Below, in pieces: positions 29,293 to 38,527 of a stretch of 64,000 nucleotides of DNA (positions are counted from its first letter, which is position 1; each line of letters begins with the position of its first letter). This stretch comes from Dyella acidiphila (GTDB taxonomy: Bacteria > Pseudomonadota > Gammaproteobacteria > Xanthomonadales > Rhodanobacteraceae). Where the stretch lies: positions 62,001 through 126,000 of the forward strand of contig NZ_JACZZA010000001.1 of NCBI RefSeq assembly GCF_014863405.1, in the 5' to 3' direction. The position numbers and the translations under genes are program-made. The notes under the pieces are model-generated. The model made no database searches. It saw only the letters and a program-made list of their open reading frames with translations, and was not told where the DNA came from.

Positions 29293-30594
29293 TTACGCCT
29301 TCAGTTGCAGGGCGGGAGCGATGTGGCAGGCGCGCCATGCCGGCAGCAGACCTGCCAGCATGGTGGCCAGCACGGCGATGGCGAACGTGGTCAGCAGCAT
29401 TGCCGAATCCATATGTGCAAGCTTGGCGTAGTCCGACGGTTGCTGGCGCACCAGCCACAGTCCAAGCAGTGCCAGCAGCAAGCCCAGCACGCCGCCGACG
29501 AAACCGACTACGCCCGATTCCAGCAGCAGCTGGCCGAACAGCGCGCGGCGCGAGGCACCCAGCGCACGGCGCACACCCAACTCGCCCGCACGGCGCATGA
29601 ACTTGGCCAGCATCAGGCCAACCGTATTGATCAGACAGACCAGCAGGAAGCCCATCGCCAGCCACGCCTGCAGGCGCGTATCGCTGGGCACCACCTGCTT
29701 GTATTCCAGCCATTGCGGCACGTTGCGCAGGCGCATGGTCGGCGGCCGCGCGAAGCGGCCGCTGGCATGCTGGTCTTCGGCATAGTGCTGCAAAAAGCTG
29801 CGGTAGTCCGCCACGCTGGCCGGGGTATCCAGTTGCACCCAGAACTGCATCCAGGTGCAGGTGGATTGTTCCAGCTTGGCCTGCTCGCCACCGCCGTCAC
29901 CCCAACAATCGACCGAGCCGTCGTGTTCCATATGCAGGTCGCGCGAGGTCGACAACGGCAGATAGACCTCCTCGTAGTCGGCATACGCACCCATGTTGAG
30001 ATCGTAGAAGTGCGGATCGGGCCGCCAGTCGCCGAGCACGCCGATAACGCGGAAATCCGCCTCCTGCAGGCGCAGGGTCTTGCCCACGCTGTTCTGGCCG
30101 CCGAACAACTTGTCGTTGAGCGCGGTACTGATCACTACTACGCGCGCCTTGCTGTCGTCTTCGGCGCTGCTCCAGCCGCTGCCATAGTGGAACGGCACGC
30201 CGAACATCGGGAAGAAATCGGCGGTGGTGTAGCGCCCGTTGGCGTGGAACGGATCAAGGTTGGTCTGCGCCGGCTGCAGCGGCACCATGCCGCCGGTCAT
30301 CAAGGCCTGGTGGGTGGCGCGCTTGGCGCGCAGCAGATTCATGCCGTCGATCCAGGTGAGCTGTTCCGGCGGCTCGATACCGGGCACATAGCCGACCGTG
30401 TCGCGCGGATCGAGCTGCGGGAAATACAGCGATCCGCTGCGCCCGGGCAGCGGATCGCCGGACAGCACATGCAGTACGGTCAGCGTGGTCATGCAGGCAC
30501 CGATGCCCAGCGCCACCGCCAGCACCATCAGCGCGGTGAGCACCTTGCTGCGCCGCAGACTGCGCACCGCCAGATCGAGGTAGTAACCGAACAT
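29293..30594 (-). CDS. MacB/FtsX-like permease, A type, pair 4
   Basis: The 433-residue A-type permease starts MFGYYLDLAVRSLRRSKVLT. Its periplasmic domain holds a Cys pair 16 residues apart (DCWGDGG and EQSTCTW), likely disulfide-bonded. The three C-terminal helices include CLINTVGLMLAKFMRR, with GELGVRRALGAS. It groups with pair 5 by the TLTVL and QLDP segments. The only 4-bp gap to the B gene implies coupled translation. Confidence 0.9.
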   Translation of the reverse strand: MFGYYLDLAVRSLRRSKVLTALMVLAVALGIGACMTTLTVLHVLSGDPLPGRSGSLYFPQLDPRDTVGYVPGIEPPEQLTWIDGMNLLRAKRATHQALMTGGMVPLQPAQTNLDPFHANGRYTTADFFPMFGVPFHYGSGWSSAEDDSKARVVVISTALNDKLFGGQNSVGKTLRLQEADFRVIGVLGDWRPDPHFYDLNMGAYADYEEVYLPLSTSRDLHMEHDGSVDCWGDGGGEQAKLEQSTCTWMQFWVQLDTPASVADYRSFLQHYAEDQHASGRFARPPTMRLRNVPQWLEYKQVVPSDTRLQAWLAMGFLLVCLINTVGLMLAKFMRRAGELGVRRALGASRRALFGQLLLESGVVGFVGGVLGLLLALLGLWLVRQQPSDYAKLAHMDSAMLLTTFAIAVLATMLAGLLPAWRACHIAPALQLKA

Positions 30595-30636
30595 GTGCTT
30601 GTCCCCAAAGGTTATCGGGCCGCGGAATCCATCGCC

Positions 30637-31893
30637 TCAGGCCGAACGGGTGGCCACTACCGGCGGTACGTTGGAGGCACGCCGCGCCGGCACGAATACC
30701 GCCGCCTGCCCCAGCACCATCACCACCACCAGTCCGCTCAGCACGTACACCACCGGCATGCGGTCCATCTCGAAATTCTGGATCAGCAGCAGGTTCAGGC
30801 CGATCGCCAGCCCGATGCCGATCACCGCACCCACCCCGGCAATCAGCAGGTTCTCCAGCTGAAAGTAGTGCAGGATGTCGATCTTGCGTGCGCCCAGCGC
30901 GCGGCGCACGCCGATCTGGCGATGACGTTGGCCGACCCAGAAGCTGGTCAGGCCGACGATACCGGCCGCGGTTACCGCCAGCAGGATCAGGCATACCACG
31001 CCCATCAGCACCGCCATGCCGACGTCGGCGCGATACGCTTCGGCGCGGATGTCGGCGAACGAACGCACGCCATCCTCATCGTCGATCACGCGCATCGGGT
31101 TGACCCGGTAGAGCAAATTCGACACCCCGCGCCGCACCGTATCCAGTTGCCCGGGCTTGGTGCGAATGGCATAGCGCGCAAAATTGGAATTCAGGCGTAC
31201 CGGGCCGATGGTCGAGTTCCAGGTGAAAGCGCTGACCCAGCTGCTGTTACTCGACACCTGCAAGCGCTCCACCTCGCCGATGATGGTGCTCGGCTTGGTG
31301 TCGCCATTGAGATAGATGCCCTTGCCGAGCGCATCGCCTTTCGGGAACAGCTTGTCCGCCAGCGCCTTGGTGATGATGACCACGTCAGGTTCGGAGTTGT
31401 CGCGGAAGGCTTTGTTGGTGACATCGCCGGCGTTGAAATTGCGCCCGGCGACCAGGTGCACGCCCAGCGTGGCCAGCACTTGGTCGTCGCCGTAGTAAAA
31501 CACCGTGCGCGCATCGCCGCCGCGCAGATCGGTGCCCGGCTTGAGCGCTACCGCGCCGCCCCAGGTCGAATTGAGCAGCGGAATCGTATTGATCGGCGTT
31601 ACCGAAGACACGCCCGGCATGGCGCGCAGTGCGGCCAGGTCCTCGCGCAGCATCGAATCCTGCTTCTGGATGCTGGCGGCATCATCGCCGCTGGGCGCGC
31701 CGACCCACTGCTGCTCGACCAGCAGCAGGTTGCTTTCATCCATGCCGGTGGGCCGCTGCACGTTTTCCACGCGGCTGTAGATGATGAAGATGGCGTTGCA
31801 CACGATCGCCAGGGTCAAGGCGATCTGCAAGGCGATCAGCACGACGCCGGCCTTGTGCTTGCGCAATGCGGCAATGATGGGGGGCAAGTTCAT
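30637..31893 (-). CDS. MacB/FtsX-like permease, B type, pair 3
   Basis: The 418-residue B-type permease starts MNLPPIIAALRKHKAG. Helix 1 contains LALAIVCNAIFIIY. The FtsX domain carries AAGIVGLTSFWVGQRHRQ and IGVRRALGARKIDILHYFQL, and the tail is VPPVVATRSA. Its N-terminal segment ALRKHKAG groups it with the B proteins of pairs 1 and 2. No ATPase motif is present. Confidence 0.9.
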   Translation of the reverse strand: MNLPPIIAALRKHKAGVVLIALQIALTLAIVCNAIFIIYSRVENVQRPTGMDESNLLLVEQQWVGAPSGDDAASIQKQDSMLREDLAALRAMPGVSSVTPINTIPLLNSTWGGAVALKPGTDLRGGDARTVFYYGDDQVLATLGVHLVAGRNFNAGDVTNKAFRDNSEPDVVIITKALADKLFPKGDALGKGIYLNGDTKPSTIIGEVERLQVSSNSSWVSAFTWNSTIGPVRLNSNFARYAIRTKPGQLDTVRRGVSNLLYRVNPMRVIDDEDGVRSFADIRAEAYRADVGMAVLMGVVCLILLAVTAAGIVGLTSFWVGQRHRQIGVRRALGARKIDILHYFQLENLLIAGVGAVIGIGLAIGLNLLLIQNFEMDRMPVVYVLSGLVVVMVLGQAAVFVPARRASNVPPVVATRSA

Positions 31894-31904
31894 GACGTCG
31901 CTCC

Positions 31905-33230
31905 TCAGTTCGATTTCAGTTGCAGCGCAGGTTGCACGCGCGACGCACGGAAGGTGGGATACAGGCCGGCCAGCATGGTCGCAACCACCGCCACCAGCAG
32001 GGTCAGCAGCAGCAGGCCGATGTCCAGCCGGGCCAGCGAGGCAATTTCCTTGGGCAGCACCCAGCTCACGCTATGGATGCCGATCCAGGTAAGCAGCAAT
32101 CCCAACACGCCGCCGGTCAATCCAACGATGGCCGCTTCGATCAGGAATTGCGTGTAGATCGCCATGCGCGGCGCGCCGAGCGCACGGCGCACGCCGATCT
32201 CCGAGCTGCGGCGCAGGAACTTGGCGAGCAGCAGGCCGGCGGTGTTGACCAGGCACACCACCAGCAGGCCCAGGGCCACCACCAGCGAGATCTGGGTATC
32301 GCTGGGCACTACATGTTCGCTGTCCAGCCATTCATGCAGATCGCGCAGGCGATTGTTCGGTGCCCAGCTGAAACGGCCCGCTTGTTTCTGGTCGCGTGCA
32401 TAGCCGTCCAGATACTCGCGGTAGGCAGCAGCCGCCGCCTTGTCGTCCAGCTCGACCATGAAGGAGATCCACACGCAGGTGGACTGCTGCAGGCCGACGA
32501 AACCGGAGCTCTTGGGAATTTCCGAGCAGTTGGTATTGCCGTTGTTGGGCATGCCGATATCGATGGCACGCAGGAACGGGATGAACACGTCTTCGTGACC
32601 GGTGGTAAAGCCGCCGGTATTGACCACGTCGAAGAACACCGGCTTGGGACTCCAGTTGTCCAGCACGCCGACCACGCGGTAGTCCTTGCCGTCGATATTG
32701 ACCGTCTTGCCTACGCTGTTGCCGCCGCCGAACAGCTTCTGGTTGATCTCGCCATTGAGCACTACCACTGCGGCACGCTGCGTATCCTCGGCGCTGCTCC
32801 AACCGCTGCCGTATTTGAACGGCGCGTCGGTCATCGGGAAGAACTCGCTGTAGACCGCATGGCCGCCGACATTGATCGGATGCTTGCTGGCGTCGGGCGG
32901 CACGATCGACGGCGATATCGCATACATCGCCGATTGATACTTGGCGCGGTGATCGCGCATCAGGGCGATCGCGTCCAGATAGTCCATCGCATCCGGCGGA
33001 TCGTTATTGCTGCTGCCGTCACGGTGACCCTTCTGTCCCCACATATCGATCTGCGGCACATACAGGTGAGCCGACTTCCACGGAATCGGATCGCCCGAGA
33101 CGGCGCGGAACACCGAATAGCTGGTCATCGACGCGGCCACGCCAAAGGCGATCGCCAGAATCATCAGCGCGGTCAAACCGGGGCTTCTTTTTAGACTGCG
33201 TACTGCCAGATCAACGTAATAGCCCAGCAT
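31905..33230 (-). CDS. MacB/FtsX-like permease, A type, pair 3
   Basis: This 441-residue A type starts MLGYYVDLAVRSLKRSPGLT at ATG 33230; an in-frame ATG nine codons upstream is less likely. It shares SYSVFRAVSGDPIP and QIDMWG with pairs 1 and 2. A periplasmic Cys pair 17 apart (TNCSEIP and QQSTCVW) is present. C-terminal helices include CLVNTAGLLLAKFLRR and EIGVRRALGAP. It lies 11 bp upstream of its B partner. Confidence 0.9.
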   Translation of the reverse strand: MLGYYVDLAVRSLKRSPGLTALMILAIAFGVAASMTSYSVFRAVSGDPIPWKSAHLYVPQIDMWGQKGHRDGSSNNDPPDAMDYLDAIALMRDHRAKYQSAMYAISPSIVPPDASKHPINVGGHAVYSEFFPMTDAPFKYGSGWSSAEDTQRAAVVVLNGEINQKLFGGGNSVGKTVNIDGKDYRVVGVLDNWSPKPVFFDVVNTGGFTTGHEDVFIPFLRAIDIGMPNNGNTNCSEIPKSSGFVGLQQSTCVWISFMVELDDKAAAAAYREYLDGYARDQKQAGRFSWAPNNRLRDLHEWLDSEHVVPSDTQISLVVALGLLVVCLVNTAGLLLAKFLRRSSEIGVRRALGAPRMAIYTQFLIEAAIVGLTGGVLGLLLTWIGIHSVSWVLPKEIASLARLDIGLLLLTLLVAVVATMLAGLYPTFRASRVQPALQLKSN

Positions 33231-33278
33231 GGGGCACCTCCACCTGTTATTGACCATCCCCGCGAGGGGATCCCTCCG

Positions 33279-34505
33279 TCATATCGATCGCGTCGCTTCC
33301 ACCGGCGGCACGCGCGAGGCGCGCAACGCCGGCGCCAGCACGGCGCCCTGCCCCAGCAACAACAGCGTCACCACGCCGGCCAGCAGATATCCCGGCGCCA
33401 GCCGGTCCAGCTCGAATTGCTTCATCAGCCACAGATTCAGCCCGATCGCGAGCACCCCGCCCAGCACTACGCCGCCTACTGCAATCAGCAGGTTCTCGGT
33501 CAGGAAGTAGCTGAGAATGTCGTGCCGGGTGGCGCCCAGCGCGCGGCGCACGCCGATCTGCTTGCGCCGCTGGCCGACCCAGAAACTGGTCAGGCCGACG
33601 ATGCCGGCACCGGTGATCAGCAGCAGGATCACGCTGATGCCGCTCATCAGGATCGCCATGCCGCGGTCGTCGCGATAAGCCTGTTCGCGGACCTGTGCGA
33701 AGCTGCGCACACCATCCTTGGGACTGATCACGCGCAGCCGATTGGCCGCATACAAAGCAGCGCGAACGCGATGCATGACCTCATCCAGCTGACCGGGCTG
33801 CACACGCACGATGTACTGCACGATCGGGGTCAGCTCGCGATACGGGATCAAGGTGGAGTAATCGGCCCACTTGGCGAAACTGGTATCCACCCACGGCGTG
33901 CGCAGCTCATCCACGATGCCGATCACGATGCTCGGCTTGGCGCTGATGTAGATCGGCTGGCCGATCGCCGACCGCTGCGGAAACATGAGCGCCGCCAGTG
34001 CGCGCGTAATGATCACCACGTCCGGCTTCACATAGCCCTGCCGGTCGAGCTGGCCGATTTCGTCCGGCCGGAAATTGCGCCCTTCCACCAGTTTCAGGCC
34101 CAGCGTGGCCAAGGCATTTTCGTCGGCAAAATAGATGCCCGAAGTGGTCACCGACTTGAGCTTGTCCGGCGAGTGACTGACGCCCAGGGCCATGCCGCCG
34201 TTGCCCAGCGGAAAGGTGTTGGTGGCATAGACATTCGCCACGCCCGGCACCTTGCGCAAGGTATCCAGGTCGGCTGCCATCAGCGAGGCCATCTGGTCGG
34301 AGCCCGGCTTGCCGGCCCATTGATTGCCGATTACCAGCAGGCTGGCTTCGTCGATGCCGCTGGGCTGGTGCAGGCGCACCAGTCGGGCGTGAATGATGAA
34401 CAGCGCATTGCAGACGATCGCCAGCGTCAGGGCGATCTGCGCGGCGATCAGCAAGGTGCCGGCCTTGTGGTGGCGAAGTGCGGCGAGGATCGGTTTGATC
34501 TGCAT
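33279..34505 (-). CDS. MacB/FtsX-like permease, B type, pair 2
   Basis: This 408-residue B type starts MQIKPILAALRHHKAG at ATG 34505. GAGG lies 8 nt before that ATG and only 2 nt before the ATG at 34511, which decides the start. Helix 1 is LTLAIVCNALFIIH. The C-terminal part has GAGIVGLTSFWVGQRRKQ, IGVRRALGAT and tail VPPVEATRSI. The gene begins 10 bp after the stop of the A-type gene of its pair. Confidence 0.9.
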   Translation of the reverse strand: MQIKPILAALRHHKAGTLLIAAQIALTLAIVCNALFIIHARLVRLHQPSGIDEASLLVIGNQWAGKPGSDQMASLMAADLDTLRKVPGVANVYATNTFPLGNGGMALGVSHSPDKLKSVTTSGIYFADENALATLGLKLVEGRNFRPDEIGQLDRQGYVKPDVVIITRALAALMFPQRSAIGQPIYISAKPSIVIGIVDELRTPWVDTSFAKWADYSTLIPYRELTPIVQYIVRVQPGQLDEVMHRVRAALYAANRLRVISPKDGVRSFAQVREQAYRDDRGMAILMSGISVILLLITGAGIVGLTSFWVGQRRKQIGVRRALGATRHDILSYFLTENLLIAVGGVVLGGVLAIGLNLWLMKQFELDRLAPGYLLAGVVTLLLLGQGAVLAPALRASRVPPVEATRSI

Positions 34506-34515
34506 CGTCATCGCC

Positions 34516-35841
34516 TCATTGAGACTTCAGCTGCCACGCCGGCTGCACGTGGGCCGCGCGCCAGGTGGGATAGAACGCGGCAACCACCGTCGCGACCAGC
34601 GCGCACAACAAGGTCAGGCCGATCAGGCCCACGCTCATATGCGTCATGCGCGCAATCTCCGGATCGAACACCAGCCCGATGCTGAGCATGCCGACGCCGG
34701 TCAGCAGCAAGCCCACAACGCCGCCGGCCACGCCGACCATCGCCGCCTCGGCCAGATACTGCGTCCAGATTTCCCGCCGCGAGGCGCCGAGCGCGCGGCG
34801 CACACCGATTTCCCCGGCGCGGCGCATGAACTTCGCCAACAGCAGGCCCACCGTGTTCACCAGGCAGACCAGCAGAAAGCCGAGCGAGAGCAGCAGCGAC
34901 ATACGCGTTTCCGGCGGCACCACTTTTTCGTGCTGCAGCCATTGGGTCAGGTCGAACAGTTGCGCATTGGGTGGCCAATGGAAGCGGCCGGCGCGGTTCT
35001 GTTCGGCGCCATAGCCTTGCAGGTAATCCCGATAAGCCTGCACCGCCGCACTGTCCGGCAGTTCGACCCAGAGCGAGACCCATACGCAATTGGAACGCAG
35101 CCAGCCGTCCCAGCCCGGATCGCGGCCGGCACTGCCGTAGCAATTGTTGTTGCCGGCGGTGTCGGTATGCGTATCTACCGCCTGCGTAAACGGCAGGATG
35201 AAATCCGGCGGATCGTTGAAGCCGCCGGAGTTATTCACGTCGTAGAAGCGCGGACGCGGATTCCAGTCGGCCATCACGCCCACGATGCGGTAGTCATGAT
35301 CGTCCAGCCGCACGCTGCGGCCCACGCTGTTGGCGCCGCCGAACAACTGCTGGTTGAGTTGGCTGCTGATCACCACGACTGCTGCGCGCGCATCGTCCTG
35401 CTCGCGGTTCCAGCCACCGCCGTAGACGAACGGCGTCTCGAACATGGGAAAGAAGTCGGCGTAGGCGGCGTACCCGGTAACGTAGAACGGTTCGCGTGAG
35501 ACGTCGGCCGGGATCAGCGTGTGGTTCAACGGGTAGATCGCCGTCTGCCGAGCCGCCTTGCGGTCGCGCATCAGCGCCATCGCATCGGTATAGGTGAACG
35601 CATCGGGGATGTCGTCGCCATTGCCCCGCTCCTGCGGACCCCACACATCGATCAGCGGCGCAAACAGCTGTGCGGATTTATCCGGCAGCGGATTGGCCGA
35701 TACCGCGCGGAATACCGCATAGGTGGTCATCGACGCAGCCACGCCCACGCCGATGGCCAGCACCATCAGCACGGTCAACACCGGGTTGCGCCGCAAGCTG
35801 CGCACACCCAGGCGTAGGTAATAGGCAAGCATCGACTCCAT
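34516..35841 (-). CDS. MacB/FtsX-like permease, A type, pair 2
   Basis: This 441-residue A type starts MESMLAYYLRLGVRSLRRNP. The first ATG is placed correctly behind GGGAGAGGA, so I keep it over the internal ATG at 35832. The helix-1 region reads ASMTTYAVFRAVSANPLP, and IDVWGPQ follows. A Cys pair 18 apart (NNCYGSAG and LRSNCVW) lies in the periplasmic domain. FtsX helices follow with CLVNTVGLLLAKFMRR and EIGVRRALGAS. Confidence 0.9.
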   Translation of the reverse strand: MESMLAYYLRLGVRSLRRNPVLTVLMVLAIGVGVAASMTTYAVFRAVSANPLPDKSAQLFAPLIDVWGPQERGNGDDIPDAFTYTDAMALMRDRKAARQTAIYPLNHTLIPADVSREPFYVTGYAAYADFFPMFETPFVYGGGWNREQDDARAAVVVISSQLNQQLFGGANSVGRSVRLDDHDYRIVGVMADWNPRPRFYDVNNSGGFNDPPDFILPFTQAVDTHTDTAGNNNCYGSAGRDPGWDGWLRSNCVWVSLWVELPDSAAVQAYRDYLQGYGAEQNRAGRFHWPPNAQLFDLTQWLQHEKVVPPETRMSLLLSLGFLLVCLVNTVGLLLAKFMRRAGEIGVRRALGASRREIWTQYLAEAAMVGVAGGVVGLLLTGVGMLSIGLVFDPEIARMTHMSVGLIGLTLLCALVATVVAAFYPTWRAAHVQPAWQLKSQ

Positions 35842-35887
35842 CTATGTCCTCTCCCTTAGTGGAACAATTTGTAGTGCAGCGGCCTGC

Positions 35888-37120
35888 TCATGCCGGCCGC
35901 GTCGCTTCGATCGGCGGCACGCGCGACGCACGCAAGGCCGGCGCCAGGACCGCGCCCTGGCCAAGCAGCAGCAGAATCACGATGCCAGCCAGCACGTAGG
36001 TCACCGGCAGCAAGTTCAGCGTGAAGCGAGTGACCAGCCAGAGATTGAGGCCGAAGGTCAGCAGCACGCCGATGGCCACGCCACCCAGGCTGATCAGCAG
36101 GTTTTCGGTCATGAAGTAGTGCAGGATGTCGCGATGCGTCGCACCCAATGCGCGGCGCACGCCGATCTGCCTGCGCCGCTGGCCGACCCAGAAGCTGGTC
36201 AGGCCGACGATGCCCGCGCCGGTGATAGCCAGCAGCACCACGCAGATGATGCCCATCAGGATCGCCATGCCGCGGTCCTTCTCGAAGGCGCGATGGCGCA
36301 CTTCGGCAAAGCTCAGCAAGCCGTCCTTGGGATCGATCATGCGCATGCGGTTTTCCGCGAACAGCGCCTTGGGCGCGGCGTGCATGGCCTCCTCCAGCTG
36401 ACCCGGCTTGGCGCGCACCACATAGGTAAGCCCCCAGGGCATGGCGATACGGATCGGCGTGATCATCGATTCGCCCAGATACGAGGCACTCCAGCTCGAT
36501 ACATCCTGCCGATGCAGCACGTCCACGATGCCCACGATAGTGATCGGGCTGCTGGTCATGGCGTAAAAGGTCTTGCCCAGCGCGTCGCCGTTCGGATACA
36601 GCTTGTCGGCCATCGCCTTGCTGATGATGGCGACCGCGGGAACGATGCTGTCGCGCAGGCCCTTGTCCTGAATTTCGTCGGCACGGAAATCGCGTCCGGC
36701 GATCAGCTTCAAGCCGAGCGTGCGCACGAAGTTTTCGTCGCCCGTATAGAACGATGCGTCCGTGGTGGGAGAAAGCTGGTCCGGCTTCATCGTGATGAAG
36801 TTGTCCCAGGTGCTGGGACCGAACGGATAGTTGTTGACGGCCGAAACGTCCTGCACGCCCGGCACCTGGCGCAGCGCGGCAACATCTTCTTCGATGTGCT
36901 GCACCGCCTGCTGGGTGGAATATTGTTCGCCCCACATATTTCGGATCACGAACAGGTTCGGCTCATCGACGCCGCTCTGCTCAGACAGATGCGACAGGCG
37001 CTGATTGATGATGAACAGCGCATTGCAGACGATGGCCAAGGTCAGGGCAATCTGCAGGGCGATCAGAATGGTGCCGGCTTTATGGCGGCGCAGGGCGGCG
37101 AGAATCGGCTGGATTTGCAT
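35888..37120 (-). CDS. MacB/FtsX-like permease, B type, pair 1
   Basis: This 410-residue B type starts MQIQPILAALRRHKAGT. Helix 1 is LTLAIVCNALFIIN. Two-thirds is periplasmic. The C-terminal helices contain GAGIVGLTSFWVGQRRRQ, IGVRRALGAT and tail VPPIEATRPA. Near-identity of its first 30 residues with the pair 2 and 3 B proteins points to tandem duplication. Confidence 0.9.
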   Translation of the reverse strand: MQIQPILAALRRHKAGTILIALQIALTLAIVCNALFIINQRLSHLSEQSGVDEPNLFVIRNMWGEQYSTQQAVQHIEEDVAALRQVPGVQDVSAVNNYPFGPSTWDNFITMKPDQLSPTTDASFYTGDENFVRTLGLKLIAGRDFRADEIQDKGLRDSIVPAVAIISKAMADKLYPNGDALGKTFYAMTSSPITIVGIVDVLHRQDVSSWSASYLGESMITPIRIAMPWGLTYVVRAKPGQLEEAMHAAPKALFAENRMRMIDPKDGLLSFAEVRHRAFEKDRGMAILMGIICVVLLAITGAGIVGLTSFWVGQRRRQIGVRRALGATHRDILHYFMTENLLISLGGVAIGVLLTFGLNLWLVTRFTLNLLPVTYVLAGIVILLLLGQGAVLAPALRASRVPPIEATRPA

Positions 37121-37135
37121 GATCGTTGGCTCGCC

Positions 37136-38446
37136 TCAGTTCGACTTCAATTGCCAGGCCGGCTGTACTTGCGCGGCACGCCAGGCGGGATAGAAAGCAG
37201 CTGCCACGGTGGCAAAAATCGCCGCCATCAGGGTCATGCCGATCAGCGACAGATCCAGATGCGCCAGGCGCGCTACCTCCGGTTCGAACAACAGGCCCAC
37301 GCCGGACATGCCCGCCGTGGTGAGCAGCAGACCCAGTACGCCGCCGGCCAGCCCGACCGCCGCGGCCTCCACCAGGTACTGCGCGTAGATCTCGTGCCTG
37401 GTCGCACCCAACGCGCGGCGCACGCCGATCTCGCCGGCGCGGCGCATGAACTTGGCCAGCAGCAGCCCGATCGTGTTGACCAGGCAGATCACGAAGAAGC
37501 TCAGCGCCACCACCAGCGAGATACGGCTTTCCGGCGGCACCACTTCCCTCACATCGAGCCACTTCATCACGTCGGGCAAACGCACATTCGGCGCCCAGGC
37601 AAAGCGACCGGCGCGCTGCTGGTCGGCCGAATAAGCTTCCAGGAATTGGTGATAGCGGGTGACCTCGGCGGCCGTATCCAGCTCGACCCAGGGCATCAGC
37701 CAGACGCAGTTGCTTTGCAGATACTGGTCCCAGCCGTTGTAGGTGATCCGGCCGCGGCAGCTGTTGCGGCCGGCGTTGTCGGTATGCAGGTCCAGCGCGC
37801 GATTGAGCAGAAAGTAGAAATCCGGCGGGTTGTCAAAGCCGGCCTCGCTCCATACGTCGTAAAAGCGCGGCGAAGGATCCCAGTGCCGGGTCACGCCGAC
37901 GATGCGGTAGTCGTGCCCGGAAAGGGTGATCTTCTGGCCGACGCTGTTCGCGCCGCCGAACATGCGCTGGTTGAAGGCGTCGGTAATGACCACATCGGCG
38001 GCGCGCGCATCGTCGTCGGCCGTGCTCCAGCCGCTACCGTACTGGAACGTCACATTGAACATGGTGAAAAAGTCGGCTGTTACCGCGTAGCCGGTGCTGG
38101 CCGAGGGCACCGCATTGGCTTCATGCGGCAGCACCGTCTGCATCACCTGGTAAATCAGCGTCATGCGCGAAGCCTGGTGTGCGCGCAGCAAAGCCATGGC
38201 ATCGACATAGTTGAGCGCACCCGGCGGCTCGCCATGCTCGTTTTGCTGCGGGCCCCAGCTGTCGATTTCCGGCATGAACAGCTGCGCGGATTTTTCCGGA
38301 ATGGGATCGCCGGATACCGCGCGGAACACCGAGTAGGTGATCATCGAGGCGGCCACGCCAAAGCCGATGGCCATCACCATCAACGCGGTAAGCATGGGAT
38401 TGCGCCTGAGGCTGCGCAGACCGAGTTGTGAGTAATAGGCGAACAT
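37136..38446 (-). CDS. MacB/FtsX-like permease, A type, pair 1
   Basis: This first permease of the array is 436 residues long and starts MFAYYSQLGLRSLRRNPMLT. It has ASMITYSVFRAVSGDPIP, IDSWGPQ, a Cys pair 17 apart (RNSCRGR and LQSNCVW), and the C-terminal blocks CLVNTIGLLLAKFMRR and EIGVRRALGAT. An 81-bp gap separates it from the ATPase gene, the largest gap in the adaptor-to-pair-5 run; it shows no terminator. Confidence 0.9.
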   Translation of the reverse strand: MFAYYSQLGLRSLRRNPMLTALMVMAIGFGVAASMITYSVFRAVSGDPIPEKSAQLFMPEIDSWGPQQNEHGEPPGALNYVDAMALLRAHQASRMTLIYQVMQTVLPHEANAVPSASTGYAVTADFFTMFNVTFQYGSGWSTADDDARAADVVITDAFNQRMFGGANSVGQKITLSGHDYRIVGVTRHWDPSPRFYDVWSEAGFDNPPDFYFLLNRALDLHTDNAGRNSCRGRITYNGWDQYLQSNCVWLMPWVELDTAAEVTRYHQFLEAYSADQQRAGRFAWAPNVRLPDVMKWLDVREVVPPESRISLVVALSFFVICLVNTIGLLLAKFMRRAGEIGVRRALGATRHEIYAQYLVEAAAVGLAGGVLGLLLTTAGMSGVGLLFEPEVARLAHLDLSLIGMTLMAAIFATVAAAFYPAWRAAQVQPAWQLKSN

Positions 38447-38527
38447 GCTGGTTCCCGTTGAAGCCCTTGTTCCCTCGCCGCCATTCCCGCTTGTGCGCGA
38501 ATGGCGGCGTCCGCAGCGATGCCGCTA

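Noticed and set aside
29137-32157. Open frame of 1006 codons on + across the permease genes
   Set aside because: It is antisense to three permease genes whose proteins have clear transmembrane and FtsX features. Its translation is His/Gln/Arg-rich low-complexity, typical of antisense frames in GC-rich DNA.
36119-38431. Open frame of 770 codons on + opposite permease pair 1
   Set aside because: Shadow of the A1/B1 permease genes.
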